Part shown: positions 17,728-24,713 of the stretch, one piece after another
Layout: every line of letters starts with the position of its first letter
Position numbering within the stretch: the first letter of the stretch is position 1
Source of the DNA: Rhodocyclaceae bacterium
Lineage (GTDB): Bacteria > Pseudomonadota > Gammaproteobacteria > Burkholderiales > Rhodocyclaceae
Assembly (NCBI GenBank): GCA_016791105.1
Contig: JAEUNM010000110.1
Coordinates: 62,001 to 126,000, forward strand
Direction of reading: 5' to 3'
Length of the DNA stretch: 64,000 nt
The notes under the pieces: generated by a model
Seen by the model: only the letters and a program-made list of their open reading frames with translations
The model's database searches: none
Told to the model about the DNA's origin: nothing
Made by a program: the position numbers and the translations under genes

Positions 17728-18227
17728 TGCGCTTCCCGATGTCGCGGCGTGTTGGCGAGGGTGGCGCGCAAGGCCTGGCGCGCGCGTGTGAGGCGGGTCA
17801 TCACGGCGCCTTCGGTGGTTTCCAGCAGGTCCGCGATTTCCGCACAGGAATAGCCGCCCAGCGCCTGCAGCAGCAGAGGTTCGCGCAGCGTGAGCGGCAG
17901 CGTGGCGACCAGGTTATCCATATCCACTTGTTCGAAATGGTCGTTGTCGGCCGCGATGGGCAAATCTTCCGGCGCGTCATCCACGTAATCGAACTGTTTG
18001 CGCTCATACAGGCGCGCATGTTCGCGGCGCAATATCGTGATGAGCCAGGACTTCACGGCCGCTTGATCCTTCAGTTCATCCCAGGCATTCCAGGCACGCA
18101 GGAAAGTTTCCTGCACCAAATCTTCGGCCACGAAACGGTCGCGGCACAGCCAGTAGGCGTAGCGGAACAGATCGCCGCTGTAGGCGCGCACGGTCTGTTC
18201 GTACTGCCGGCGGCGTGGATTGAACAT
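17724..18227 (-). CDS. ECF-type RNA polymerase sigma factor
   Basis: 167 residues. Region 2 is D-L-F-R-Y-A-Y-W-L-C-x-D-x-x-x-A-E-D-L-V-Q-E-T-F-L-R-A-W (about 19-46) and region 4 is L-P-L-x-x-R-E-P-L-L-L-Q-A-L-G-G-Y-S-C-A-E-I-A-D-L-L with G-A-V-M-T-R-L-x-R-A-R. These are the marks of an ECF sigma of the DUF3379-linked group. The gene follows the DoxX gene by 15 bases. It probably drives its own operon; a candidate promoter is described upstream of the DUF2282 gene. Confidence 0.92.
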   Translation of the reverse strand: MFNPRRRQYEQTVRAYSGDLFRYAYWLCRDRFVAEDLVQETFLRAWNAWDELKDQAAVKSWLITILRREHARLYERKQFDYVDDAPEDLPIAADNDHFEQVDMDNLVATLPLTLREPLLLQALGGYSCAEIADLLETTEGAVMTRLTRARQALRATLANTPRHREAQ

Positions 18228-18242
18228 GTCGCGCGGCGGCGG

Positions 18243-18692
18243 CTATTTCGCGTAATGGCGCGCAAGAAAATGGTCGATCGACAATTTGCCCGGCCCGTGA
18301 AAAATGATCATTGCAATAATGGTTCCCCACAGGATGTGGTCCTTGACGCCGGCCGGGCTCAAGTCCGGATACGACAGGACGGCCACCACGTTGAATACGA
18401 ATAGCGCAATGCCGAAGGCGCGCGCGCCCAGTCCCAACAGCAGGAATACCGGCAACGTCAGTTCCGCCGCCGTGCCCATGTAGGCCGCCAGTTCGGGCGG
18501 CAGCACGGGTACAGCGTATTCGTTTTCGAATAGCGCGATGGTCGAATCCCAACTCTGAATTTTGGTCAGCCCGGAGGCGAAAAATACGTAACACACGTAG
18601 GCGCGCAAACACAGGTCGAACAGGGGTGCGACCAGATCGAGCAAACCGCTGGCGCCAAAATAGGCGCGCAGCAAAGAGCGCAGCGCATTCAT
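18243..18692 (-). CDS. DoxX family membrane protein (BufD-like)
   Basis: 149 residues, four predicted membrane segments, with the DoxX features F-x-A-S-G-L-T-K-I-Q-S-W-D-S-T, YAVPVLPPELAAYMGTAAEL and a C-terminal N-x-x-L-W-G segment. In bufferin operons a DoxX-type protein (BufD) accompanies the peptide and its maturation proteins. Here it is 91 bases downstream of the DUF2282 peptide gene, with no DUF692 or DUF2063 gene between them. Confidence 0.85.
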   Translation of the reverse strand: MNALRSLLRAYFGASGLLDLVAPLFDLCLRAYVCYVFFASGLTKIQSWDSTIALFENEYAVPVLPPELAAYMGTAAELTLPVFLLLGLGARAFGIALFVFNVVAVLSYPDLSPAGVKDHILWGTIIAMIIFHGPGKLSIDHFLARHYAK

Positions 18693-18729
18693 GCTTGTTC
18701 CTTTTTATGCCGATGCCGTAGGCCGGGAT

Positions 18730-18765
18730 AGCACCGTGGCGGCGGGCTGGCCCCGCCACGCACGG
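18730..18765 (-). terminator. Hairpin between the bufferin-like gene and doxX (attenuator candidate)
   Basis: An inverted repeat GTGGCGG (18736-18742) / CCGCCAC (18753-18759) sits within the 91-base gap. There is no long T-run, so it looks more like an RNA-stabilising hairpin or partial terminator that would make the peptide transcript more abundant than the downstream doxX-sigma genes. Confidence 0.4.
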
Positions 18766-18783
18766 TCCATGGCAGGCGCAAAC

Positions 18784-19062
18784 TTACTTTTTCTTGTCGC
18801 CCTTGTCGGCCACCACCATGCCGCCCACCAGCTTTTCGCAGGTGCCCTTGGGCAGATAGACCCAGGATTCCTTTTCGCCGTCGGCCTTCGCCTGCGCGGC
18901 GCAGGCATGGCTGCTGGTGCCACAATCGTTTTTGCCGGCTTTCACCACGCCGGCGCATTTTTCGTTGTCGCCCTTGGCGGCCAGCGCGGAGGTCGAGCCA
19001 GCCGCAAGTCCGGCAGCGAGTAGGGTGGCGAGTGCAGCTTTGACGGCGGTTTCTGCTTTCAT
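18784..19062 (-). CDS. bufA1: DUF2282 bufferin-type precursor peptide (BufA1-like)
   Basis: 92 residues from ATG 19062, with a strong ribosome site AGGAG 7 bases upstream. Signal peptide 1-28 (ending S-A-L-A-A). The mature part has the four family cysteines at 36, 47, 54 and 75 in the pattern EKCAGVVKAGKNDC, S-H-A-C and W-V-Y-L-P-K-G-T-C-E-K-L-V-G-G. DUF2282 proteins have been described as bufferins, secreted copper-chelating peptides whose cysteines are changed by a DUF692 (MNIO) enzyme with a DUF2063 partner. Neither enzyme gene is in this window, so the peptide is either modified by enzymes encoded elsewhere or not modified. Confidence 0.88.
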   Translation of the reverse strand: MKAETAVKAALATLLAAGLAAGSTSALAAKGDNEKCAGVVKAGKNDCGTSSHACAAQAKADGEKESWVYLPKGTCEKLVGGMVVADKGDKKK

Positions 19063-19114
19063 GGTGAGCTCCTGTCGTGAGTGGGCAAGTGCAGGCCCGT
19101 GGCGGCTTGCCAGG

Positions 19115-19146
19115 GATAAGACCGGGCCGGCAGCGTAAAGCTTACA
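19115..19146 (-). promoter_or_regulatory. Candidate ECF-sigma promoter of the bufferin-like operon
   Basis: On the minus strand TGTAAG (19146-19141) is followed 20 bases later by CTTATC (19120-19115; the element can be read as GTCTTATC). This puts transcription start about 45 bases before the DUF2282 ATG. The layout matches an ECF -35/-10 pair, but the consensus for this sigma is not something I can verify here. Confidence 0.4.
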
Positions 19147-19260
19147 CTGCTCGCATCGCAGGCGCGAAAATTGACCCGCGGCATACGAAAATGCCAGCGG
19201 ACAGCAGGATGGACCAGAGGGGAGCGGAATAAATGCCGGGGCAGGCGCAGGAAAACAGCA

Positions 19261-19371
19261 GACCGCGCTGCCGCCGCGGGCGTGGCGGCAGCGCGGTCGC
19301 CGTACCATGGACGCGGTGTTCCGCGATCCATGGTTCGGCGCAGGCGGTTCCCGCGGGAACCTCGGCGCGCC
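19261..19371. repeat. Cluster of perfect palindromes (possible structured RNA or terminator)
   Basis: Four inverted repeats in 111 bases. First, a perfect 15-bp stem (19261-19275 with 19284-19298, 8-base loop). Second, a 13-bp stem with one bulged base (19304-19316 with 19321-19334, loop TGTT), starting ACCATGGA. Third, a 16-base perfect palindrome GGTTCCCGCGGGAACC (19346-19361). Fourth, GGCGCGCC (19364-19371). Read on the minus strand the first stem is followed by TGCTGTTTTCC, a weak terminator tail, so the three stems together could be the body and terminator of a small RNA of about 110 bases. Confidence 0.6.
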
Positions 19372-19840
19372 GGTGAAGGCGCGCGCGCAAACTTGAAACC
19401 GGCCGAATACGACAGCGTGCAACTGAAATTGTTCGCGCCTAAGTTCCAGCAAGCCAGCGCGATGCTCAGTTGCGGACTGCGTGCAGAGCCTTCGGGGGAG
19501 ACCGGAGGCGCCGCGAAGGCGATGTCTGGGAGGCACAGGCTGTGCGCGTTAGTTACAAACTGCGCCGCGCACAAAAGCGTGCCACCAACCTGACATCACT
19601 TTCGAAAACAGCGCCAGTATAAGGGAAATTTTGCGCTGCAGCAAGTGCTCCGGCCGCCCAAACGCTAAAAATTCCGCACTGCGGCGTAAGGCTGAAAACT
19701 GCCTGGAAATGCCGTGGCGGCAAGGAAACAGCCGGTAAAATCCCGCCCGCATCGGGGGTGTGCGCCGGTCGCGGCGGCAGTAGCGGCCGGGACACCGCAG
19801 CAGGGCTGGCATTGCGTCGCGGCACGGCCTGAGCGGCCCC

Positions 19841-22800
19841 ATGCGAATGGCCTTATTTGAACCTCGACAGGCAAGGAAGGGTGTGAATACCAAACTGGCA
19901 GCCGGCCACTGGCATGAACTGTTCGGCGATTGCCGCGTGCAGGACGCCTTGCGCCTTGCGCGCGAGTGGGCGCGCCTGCCCGCGCAGGCGCAGCGGCCGG
20001 CGCGCTGGCCGGAAAAATTCGCCCGGGCGGTGGCCGATTCGCAGGCGGACGTGGCGGCGCGGCGCGCGCGCGCCCCGCGCGCGGAATATCCGTCCGAATT
20101 GCCGGTGAGCGAGCGGCGCGATGAAATTGCCGCGGCGTTGCGCGCGCACCAAGTGGTGATCGTATGTGGCGAAACCGGGTCGGGCAAAACCACCCAATTG
20201 CCGAAAATTTGCCTCGAATTAGGCCTGGGCGCGCGCGGCCTGATCGGCCATACGCAGCCGCGCCGCATCGCCGCGCGCAATACGGCGGCGCGCATCGCTG
20301 AGGAATTGGGGGTGGAACTGGGCGGCGCGGTCGGCTACAAGGTGCGCTTCACCGACCACACGCGCCCGGACGCCTGCGTAAAACTCATGACGGACGGCAT
20401 ATTGCTGGCCGAAACGCAGACCGACCGCCTGCTCGCCGCCTACGACACGCTCATCATCGACGAAGCACACGAGCGCAGCCTCAACATCGATTTTCTGCTT
20501 GGCTATCTGCGCCGCCTGCTGGCGGACGGAGTGCGGCCCGATCTGAAACTCGTGATCACCTCGGCCACCATAGACGCCGACCGCTTTGCCGAACATTTCG
20601 CGCACGCCGGTCGGCCGGCGCCCATCATCGAAGTATCCGGCCGCCTGTACCCGATAGAACTGCGCTGGCGGCCGGCCGACAAGGGCGAGCGCGATCCACA
20701 CGAACACCTGGCCGACGCCGTCGAAGAAGCCATGCGCTGCGGCCCCGGCGACGTGCTGGTGTTTCTGCCCGGCGAGCGCGAAATTCGCGAGGCGGCGGAA
20801 ACTTTGCGCAAGCGCCATGCCTCCGGACCGGGATTGCGGCCGGAAATTCTGCCCCTGTTCGCGCGCCAGTCAGCGGTGGAACAACAGCGGGTGTTCCAGC
20901 CTTCCGGCGGGCGCCGCGTGGTGCTGGCCACCAATGTGGCGGAAACGTCGCTCACCGTGCCCGGCATACGCTATGTGGTCGATACCGGACTTGCGCGCGT
21001 CAAACGCTATTCGGCGCGCAACAAGGTGGAACAGTTGCAGGTGGAAAATATCGCCCAGTCGGCCGCCCGCCAGCGCGCCGGGCGTTGCGGCCGGGTGGCC
21101 GCCGGGGTGTGCCTGCGCCTCTATGCCGAAGACGACTTCGAGCGCCGCGCCGCGCACACCGATCCGGAAATTTTGCGCTCGTCCCTGGCCGGCGTCATAT
21201 TGCGCATGAAATCCCTGGGCCTGGGACGGGTGGAAGATTTTCCTTTCCTGGATCAGCCGGCACCACGCTTCGTCCAGGACGGCTATCAGTTACTTGCCGA
21301 ACTCGATGCGATCGACGAGGCGAAAGAACTGACGCCGCTGGGCGTGGAACTGGCGCGCCTGCCGCTGGATCCGAAAATCGGCCGCATGATACTTGCCGCG
21401 CGCGACGGCGGCGCGCTGCGTGAAGTGCTGGTGATTGCCGCCGCGCTGTCGGCGCAGGACCCGCGCGAACGGCCGGAAGAGCGGGCCGCCAGCGCCGACC
21501 AGGCGCATGGACAATTCCACAGCGCCGGCGAGGGCGAGCGTGCCAGCGAATTTCTCTGGTACTGGAAGCTGTGGCAGGCTTTCGACCAGGTGTGGCAGCA
21601 CGAATCCAGTGCCAAACAGCGGCAGTGGTGCCGGGGGCACTTCCTGAATTTTTTGCGCATGCGCGAGTGGCGCGACGTGCACGCCCAATTGCACACCATC
21701 GCGGCCGAACACGGCTGGCGCGAAAACACCCAGCCGGCCGGCTATGAACAAATACACCGGGCGCTGCTGTCCGGGCTGCTAGGCAATCTGGGGTGCCGCA
21801 TCGAGGACGCGCGGCCCGGCGAGCCGCCTTATCTGGGCGCGCGCGGCATCAAGTTCTACCCGCATCCGGGTTCGCGCCTGCACAAAAAGGCCGGGCGCTG
21901 GATCGTTGCGGCCGAACTGGTGGAAACCACGCGGCTATACGCGCGCACCCTGGCGCGTGTGGAGCCGGAATGGGTGGAAGCGGTGGCGGCGCATCTGGTG
22001 CGGCGCTCGGTATATGAGCCGCACTGGTCCAAGGCGCGCGGCGAAGCGATGGCCTGGGAGCGTGGCGTGCTGTACGGCTTGCCACTGTATACGCGCCGTG
22101 CCGTGCGCTATGCGCCGATAGACGCCGCCGCCGCGCGCGAATTGATGCTCATGGACGGCCTTGTACGCGGCGAATGGCCCGAGCATGCGGCGCGCCAGGC
22201 CGGGTTTTTGCGGCACAACGAAAAGCTGGTGGCGGATATCGAACACCTGGAACAAAAGCAGCGCCGCCCCGACGTGCTGGTGGATGAAGATTTGATCCAT
22301 GCTTTTTATGACGCAAAAATTCCCGCCGAAATTTGCGACGTGGCGGCCTTCGAGCGCTGGCGCAAGGAGGCCGAACGCAAGGCGCCGCGCCTCCTGTATC
22401 TGGAGCGCGAACAGCTCATGCGGCACGAAGCGGCCGGCATCACCACCGAACGCTTTCCGCCCTTGCTGGACGTGCTGGGCCAGAAACTGCCGCTCACCTA
22501 CAAGCACGAACCCGGCGCGGCCGACGACGGCGTCACGCTCACCCTGCCGCTGGCGCTGCTCAATCAGGTGTCCGATGCGCAACTGAGCTGGCTGGTGCCG
22601 GGTTTGCTGGCCGAAAAAGTCGGCGCTCTGGCCAAAACCGTGCCGCAAAAAATCCGCCATCGCCTGCAGCCCGTGGGCGAATTCGTGACCGATTTTTGTG
22701 CGCGCGAAGCGGATTTTTCGCAGCCCCTCGCCAAGGTGCTGGCGCGCGCAATCGAAGACGCCGTGCAACTCAAGCTGCCGGTCGAATCCATGCGCCAGGA

Positions 22801-23845
22801 AAATTTGCCGGCGCATTTGTCCATGCACCTGCGCGTGGTGGATGAATACGGCCGCGTGCTGGATAGTTCGCGCAATCTGGCCGAATTGCGCACCCGCCTC
22901 AAAACCGCCGTGGAGCGCCAGTTTGCCGGCGCCGAAGTGGCGCCCGCGGAGCCGGCGCAAGCCGACGCTGCCACGGCACCGAGCACGGCACCCAGCAGCG
23001 GACTGACCACCTGGAGCTTCGGCACGCTGCCGGAACTGATGGAAGTGCGCATAGGCGGCCGCGAAGTGGTGGGTTTTCCGGCGCTGGAAGACGAAGGCGC
23101 CAGCGTGGCCGTGCGTGTGTTCGATACGCCGGAAAAAGCGCGCGCCGTGCATCGCGGCGGATTGCGCCGGCTATTTGCGCTGGCGCTCAAGGACGGCGTG
23201 CGCGGCTTGACGCGCGCGCCCGGCTTGCGCGATGCCGCGCTGGCCTATCTGCCTTTCGGCGGCGACGCGGATTTTTTCGCCCAACTGCTGGCCGCCACGC
23301 TGGAACGCAGTTGCATGGCCGAACCCTGGCCGGCCGACGCCGATGCCTTCGCGCTGCGCTGCAAGGAAGGCGGCGCGCGCATGCAATTGGTGGGGCAGGA
23401 ATTGCTGCGCCTCGCTGTGGGCGTGCTGAACGAACGCGCGGCGCTGCAAAAAAAGTTTGGCGCGCTGAAGGCCTTCCCGGAAGCGGCGGCCGACATGAGT
23501 GCGCAGCTAGACGCCCTGGTCGGGCGCGATTTTCTGCAATTGCCGTATGAACGCCTGCAGCACCTGCCGCGCTACCTGAAAGCGGTGGCGATACGCCTCG
23601 ACAAATTGCGCAACGACCCTGCGCGCGACGCGCGCAGCCAGCAGGAATGGAAAGCGCTGGCAGCACCTTTCGAGCGCGAGCGCACGGCGCGCGCCCGCGC
23701 CGGTGTGATTGATGCGCAACTGGACGAGTTCCGCTGGTTGCTGGAAGAATTGCGCGTGCAGCTATTTGCGCAGGAATTGCGCACGCCGGTACCGGTATCG
23801 GCCAAACGCCTGCAAAAAATATGGGAAACGCGCCAGCGCGATTGA
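19841..23845 (+). CDS. hrpA: ATP-dependent RNA helicase HrpA (DEAH box)
   Basis: 1334 residues, the usual length for bacterial HrpA. Motif I GETGSGKTTQ is about 110-119; the DEAH box (IIDEAHERSLNIDFLLGYL) is about 204-222; motif III S-A-T-I-D-A-D-R-F follows; motif V TNVAETSLTVPGIRYVVDTG and motif VI Q-R-A-G-R-C-G-R are present. An HA2/OB region and the long C-terminal DUF3418 region complete the protein. E. coli HrpA rescues collided ribosomes and processes some mRNAs. The start has no strong ribosome site. The CinA-like gene follows after 22 bases. Confidence 0.95.
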   Translation: MRMALFEPRQARKGVNTKLAAGHWHELFGDCRVQDALRLAREWARLPAQAQRPARWPEKFARAVADSQADVAARRARAPRAEYPSELPVSERRDEIAAALRAHQVVIVCGETGSGKTTQLPKICLELGLGARGLIGHTQPRRIAARNTAARIAEELGVELGGAVGYKVRFTDHTRPDACVKLMTDGILLAETQTDRLLAAYDTLIIDEAHERSLNIDFLLGYLRRLLADGVRPDLKLVITSATIDADRFAEHFAHAGRPAPIIEVSGRLYPIELRWRPADKGERDPHEHLADAVEEAMRCGPGDVLVFLPGEREIREAAETLRKRHASGPGLRPEILPLFARQSAVEQQRVFQPSGGRRVVLATNVAETSLTVPGIRYVVDTGLARVKRYSARNKVEQLQVENIAQSAARQRAGRCGRVAAGVCLRLYAEDDFERRAAHTDPEILRSSLAGVILRMKSLGLGRVEDFPFLDQPAPRFVQDGYQLLAELDAIDEAKELTPLGVELARLPLDPKIGRMILAARDGGALREVLVIAAALSAQDPRERPEERAASADQAHGQFHSAGEGERASEFLWYWKLWQAFDQVWQHESSAKQRQWCRGHFLNFLRMREWRDVHAQLHTIAAEHGWRENTQPAGYEQIHRALLSGLLGNLGCRIEDARPGEPPYLGARGIKFYPHPGSRLHKKAGRWIVAAELVETTRLYARTLARVEPEWVEAVAAHLVRRSVYEPHWSKARGEAMAWERGVLYGLPLYTRRAVRYAPIDAAAARELMLMDGLVRGEWPEHAARQAGFLRHNEKLVADIEHLEQKQRRPDVLVDEDLIHAFYDAKIPAEICDVAAFERWRKEAERKAPRLLYLEREQLMRHEAAGITTERFPPLLDVLGQKLPLTYKHEPGAADDGVTLTLPLALLNQVSDAQLSWLVPGLLAEKVGALAKTVPQKIRHRLQPVGEFVTDFCAREADFSQPLAKVLARAIEDAVQLKLPVESMRQENLPAHLSMHLRVVDEYGRVLDSSRNLAELRTRLKTAVERQFAGAEVAPAEPAQADAATAPSTAPSSGLTTWSFGTLPELMEVRIGGREVVGFPALEDEGASVAVRVFDTPEKARAVHRGGLRRLFALALKDGVRGLTRAPGLRDAALAYLPFGGDADFFAQLLAATLERSCMAEPWPADADAFALRCKEGGARMQLVGQELLRLAVGVLNERAALQKKFGALKAFPEAAADMSAQLDALVGRDFLQLPYERLQHLPRYLKAVAIRLDKLRNDPARDARSQQEWKALAAPFERERTARARAGVIDAQLDEFRWLLEELRVQLFAQELRTPVPVSAKRLQKIWETRQRD

Positions 23846-23867
23846 CGCGCCGCCAAGGAGAACACTG

Positions 23868-24617
23868 ATGGGTTTCGGGCTTTACATCATCGGCGATGAA
23901 ATTCTGTCCGGCCGCCGCCAGGACAGGCATTTCGCCAAAATTCGCGAACTGCTGGCGGCGCGTGGCCTCATGCTGGACTGGGTGCAATATCTGGGCGACG
24001 ACACCGAACGCCAGGCGCGCGCGTTGCGTGCCAGTTTTGCCGCCGACGACATCGTATTTTCCTGCGGCGGCATAGGCGCCACGCCGGATGACCACACGCG
24101 CCAGGCGGCGGCAGCGGCGCTGGGCGTCGAACTGAGCCTGCATCCCGAGGCTGAGCGCGAAATTCGTGCCCGCTTCGGCGCCGGCATCACGCCGCAGCGC
24201 CTGCAATTGGGCGCCTTCCCGGCCGGCAGCGCAATCATTCCGAATCCGTATAACCGCATTCCGGGCTTTTCCGTGGCCGAGCATCATTTCGTGCCGGGCT
24301 TTCCCGAAATGGCCTGGCCCATGATCGAGTGGCTGCTCGACACGCGCTATGCCGCACTCGCCAGGCAAATCGCCTATTGCGAACGTTCCTATATCGTTTG
24401 GGACGGACACGAGGGCGAACTGATCCCGCTCATGCAGCTTGCCGAATCAAGCTGGCCGGGCTTGCGCATATTCAGCCTGCCCAGTTTCGGCACCGCCGAC
24501 ATGCCGCGCCACCTGGAATTGGGCGCCAAAGGCGTGCCGCAGGACGTGGCTGCCGCGATGGACCTGCTGGCGGAAGAATTGCGCCGCCGCGGCTTGAAGT
24601 TCGAAGAAAAGGCATAG
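23868..24617 (+). CDS. Molybdopterin-binding / CinA N-terminal-like protein
   Basis: 249 residues from ATG 23868 with AAGGAG 7 bases upstream. It has the MoCF-biosynthesis fold motifs: LYIIGDEILSGRRQDRH near the N-terminus, then FSCGGIGATPDDHTRQAAA. The CinA C-terminal deamidase domain is missing; family members of this length (competence/damage-inducible protein A-like) are common. The function is unclear, perhaps nucleotide-pyrophosphate hydrolysis by analogy with CinA. It is probably cotranscribed with hrpA, and the transcript ends at the hairpin at 24670-24691. Confidence 0.88.
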   Translation: MGFGLYIIGDEILSGRRQDRHFAKIRELLAARGLMLDWVQYLGDDTERQARALRASFAADDIVFSCGGIGATPDDHTRQAAAAALGVELSLHPEAEREIRARFGAGITPQRLQLGAFPAGSAIIPNPYNRIPGFSVAEHHFVPGFPEMAWPMIEWLLDTRYAALARQIAYCERSYIVWDGHEGELIPLMQLAESSWPGLRIFSLPSFGTADMPRHLELGAKGVPQDVAAAMDLLAEELRRRGLKFEEKA

Positions 24618-24669
24618 TGGTCCGGATGCGGCCGGCCCGCGCATGAATATCCTCAACCTGTAAATGAAA

Positions 24670-24691
24670 GCGGCCGGGTTTCCCCGGCCGC
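24670..24691. terminator. Bidirectional terminator hairpin
   Basis: A perfect 9-bp stem GCGGCCGGG / CCCGGCCGC with loop TTTC lies between the convergent CinA-like gene and the metalloprotease gene, 23 bases before the latter's stop. No strong T-run, but the position is what a shared terminator would have. Confidence 0.65.
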
Positions 24692-24713
24692 GATCCTGCC
24701 GCAAGCGCGTGTT

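Larger units (their letters stand above)
19063..19840. other. Gene-free gap between the divergent bufferin and hrpA genes
   Basis: About 780 bases. The only ORFs are low-complexity Arg/Ala-rich shadows. The stretch holds the candidate promoter (19115-19146), a cluster of palindromes (19261-19371) and a further 7-bp inverted repeat GCCTTCG (19488-19494) / CGAAGGC (19514-19520). Confidence 0.6.

Noticed and set aside
19495..19505. GGGGGAGACCGG resembling the 3' end of a cobalamin riboswitch
   Set aside because: The B12 box and the other conserved parts are absent upstream, so the match is by chance.
19171..19593. Plus-strand ORF of 140 codons in the bufferin-hrpA gap
   Set aside because: Arg/Ala-rich, no homology pattern, crosses the palindromes, and has no ribosome site.
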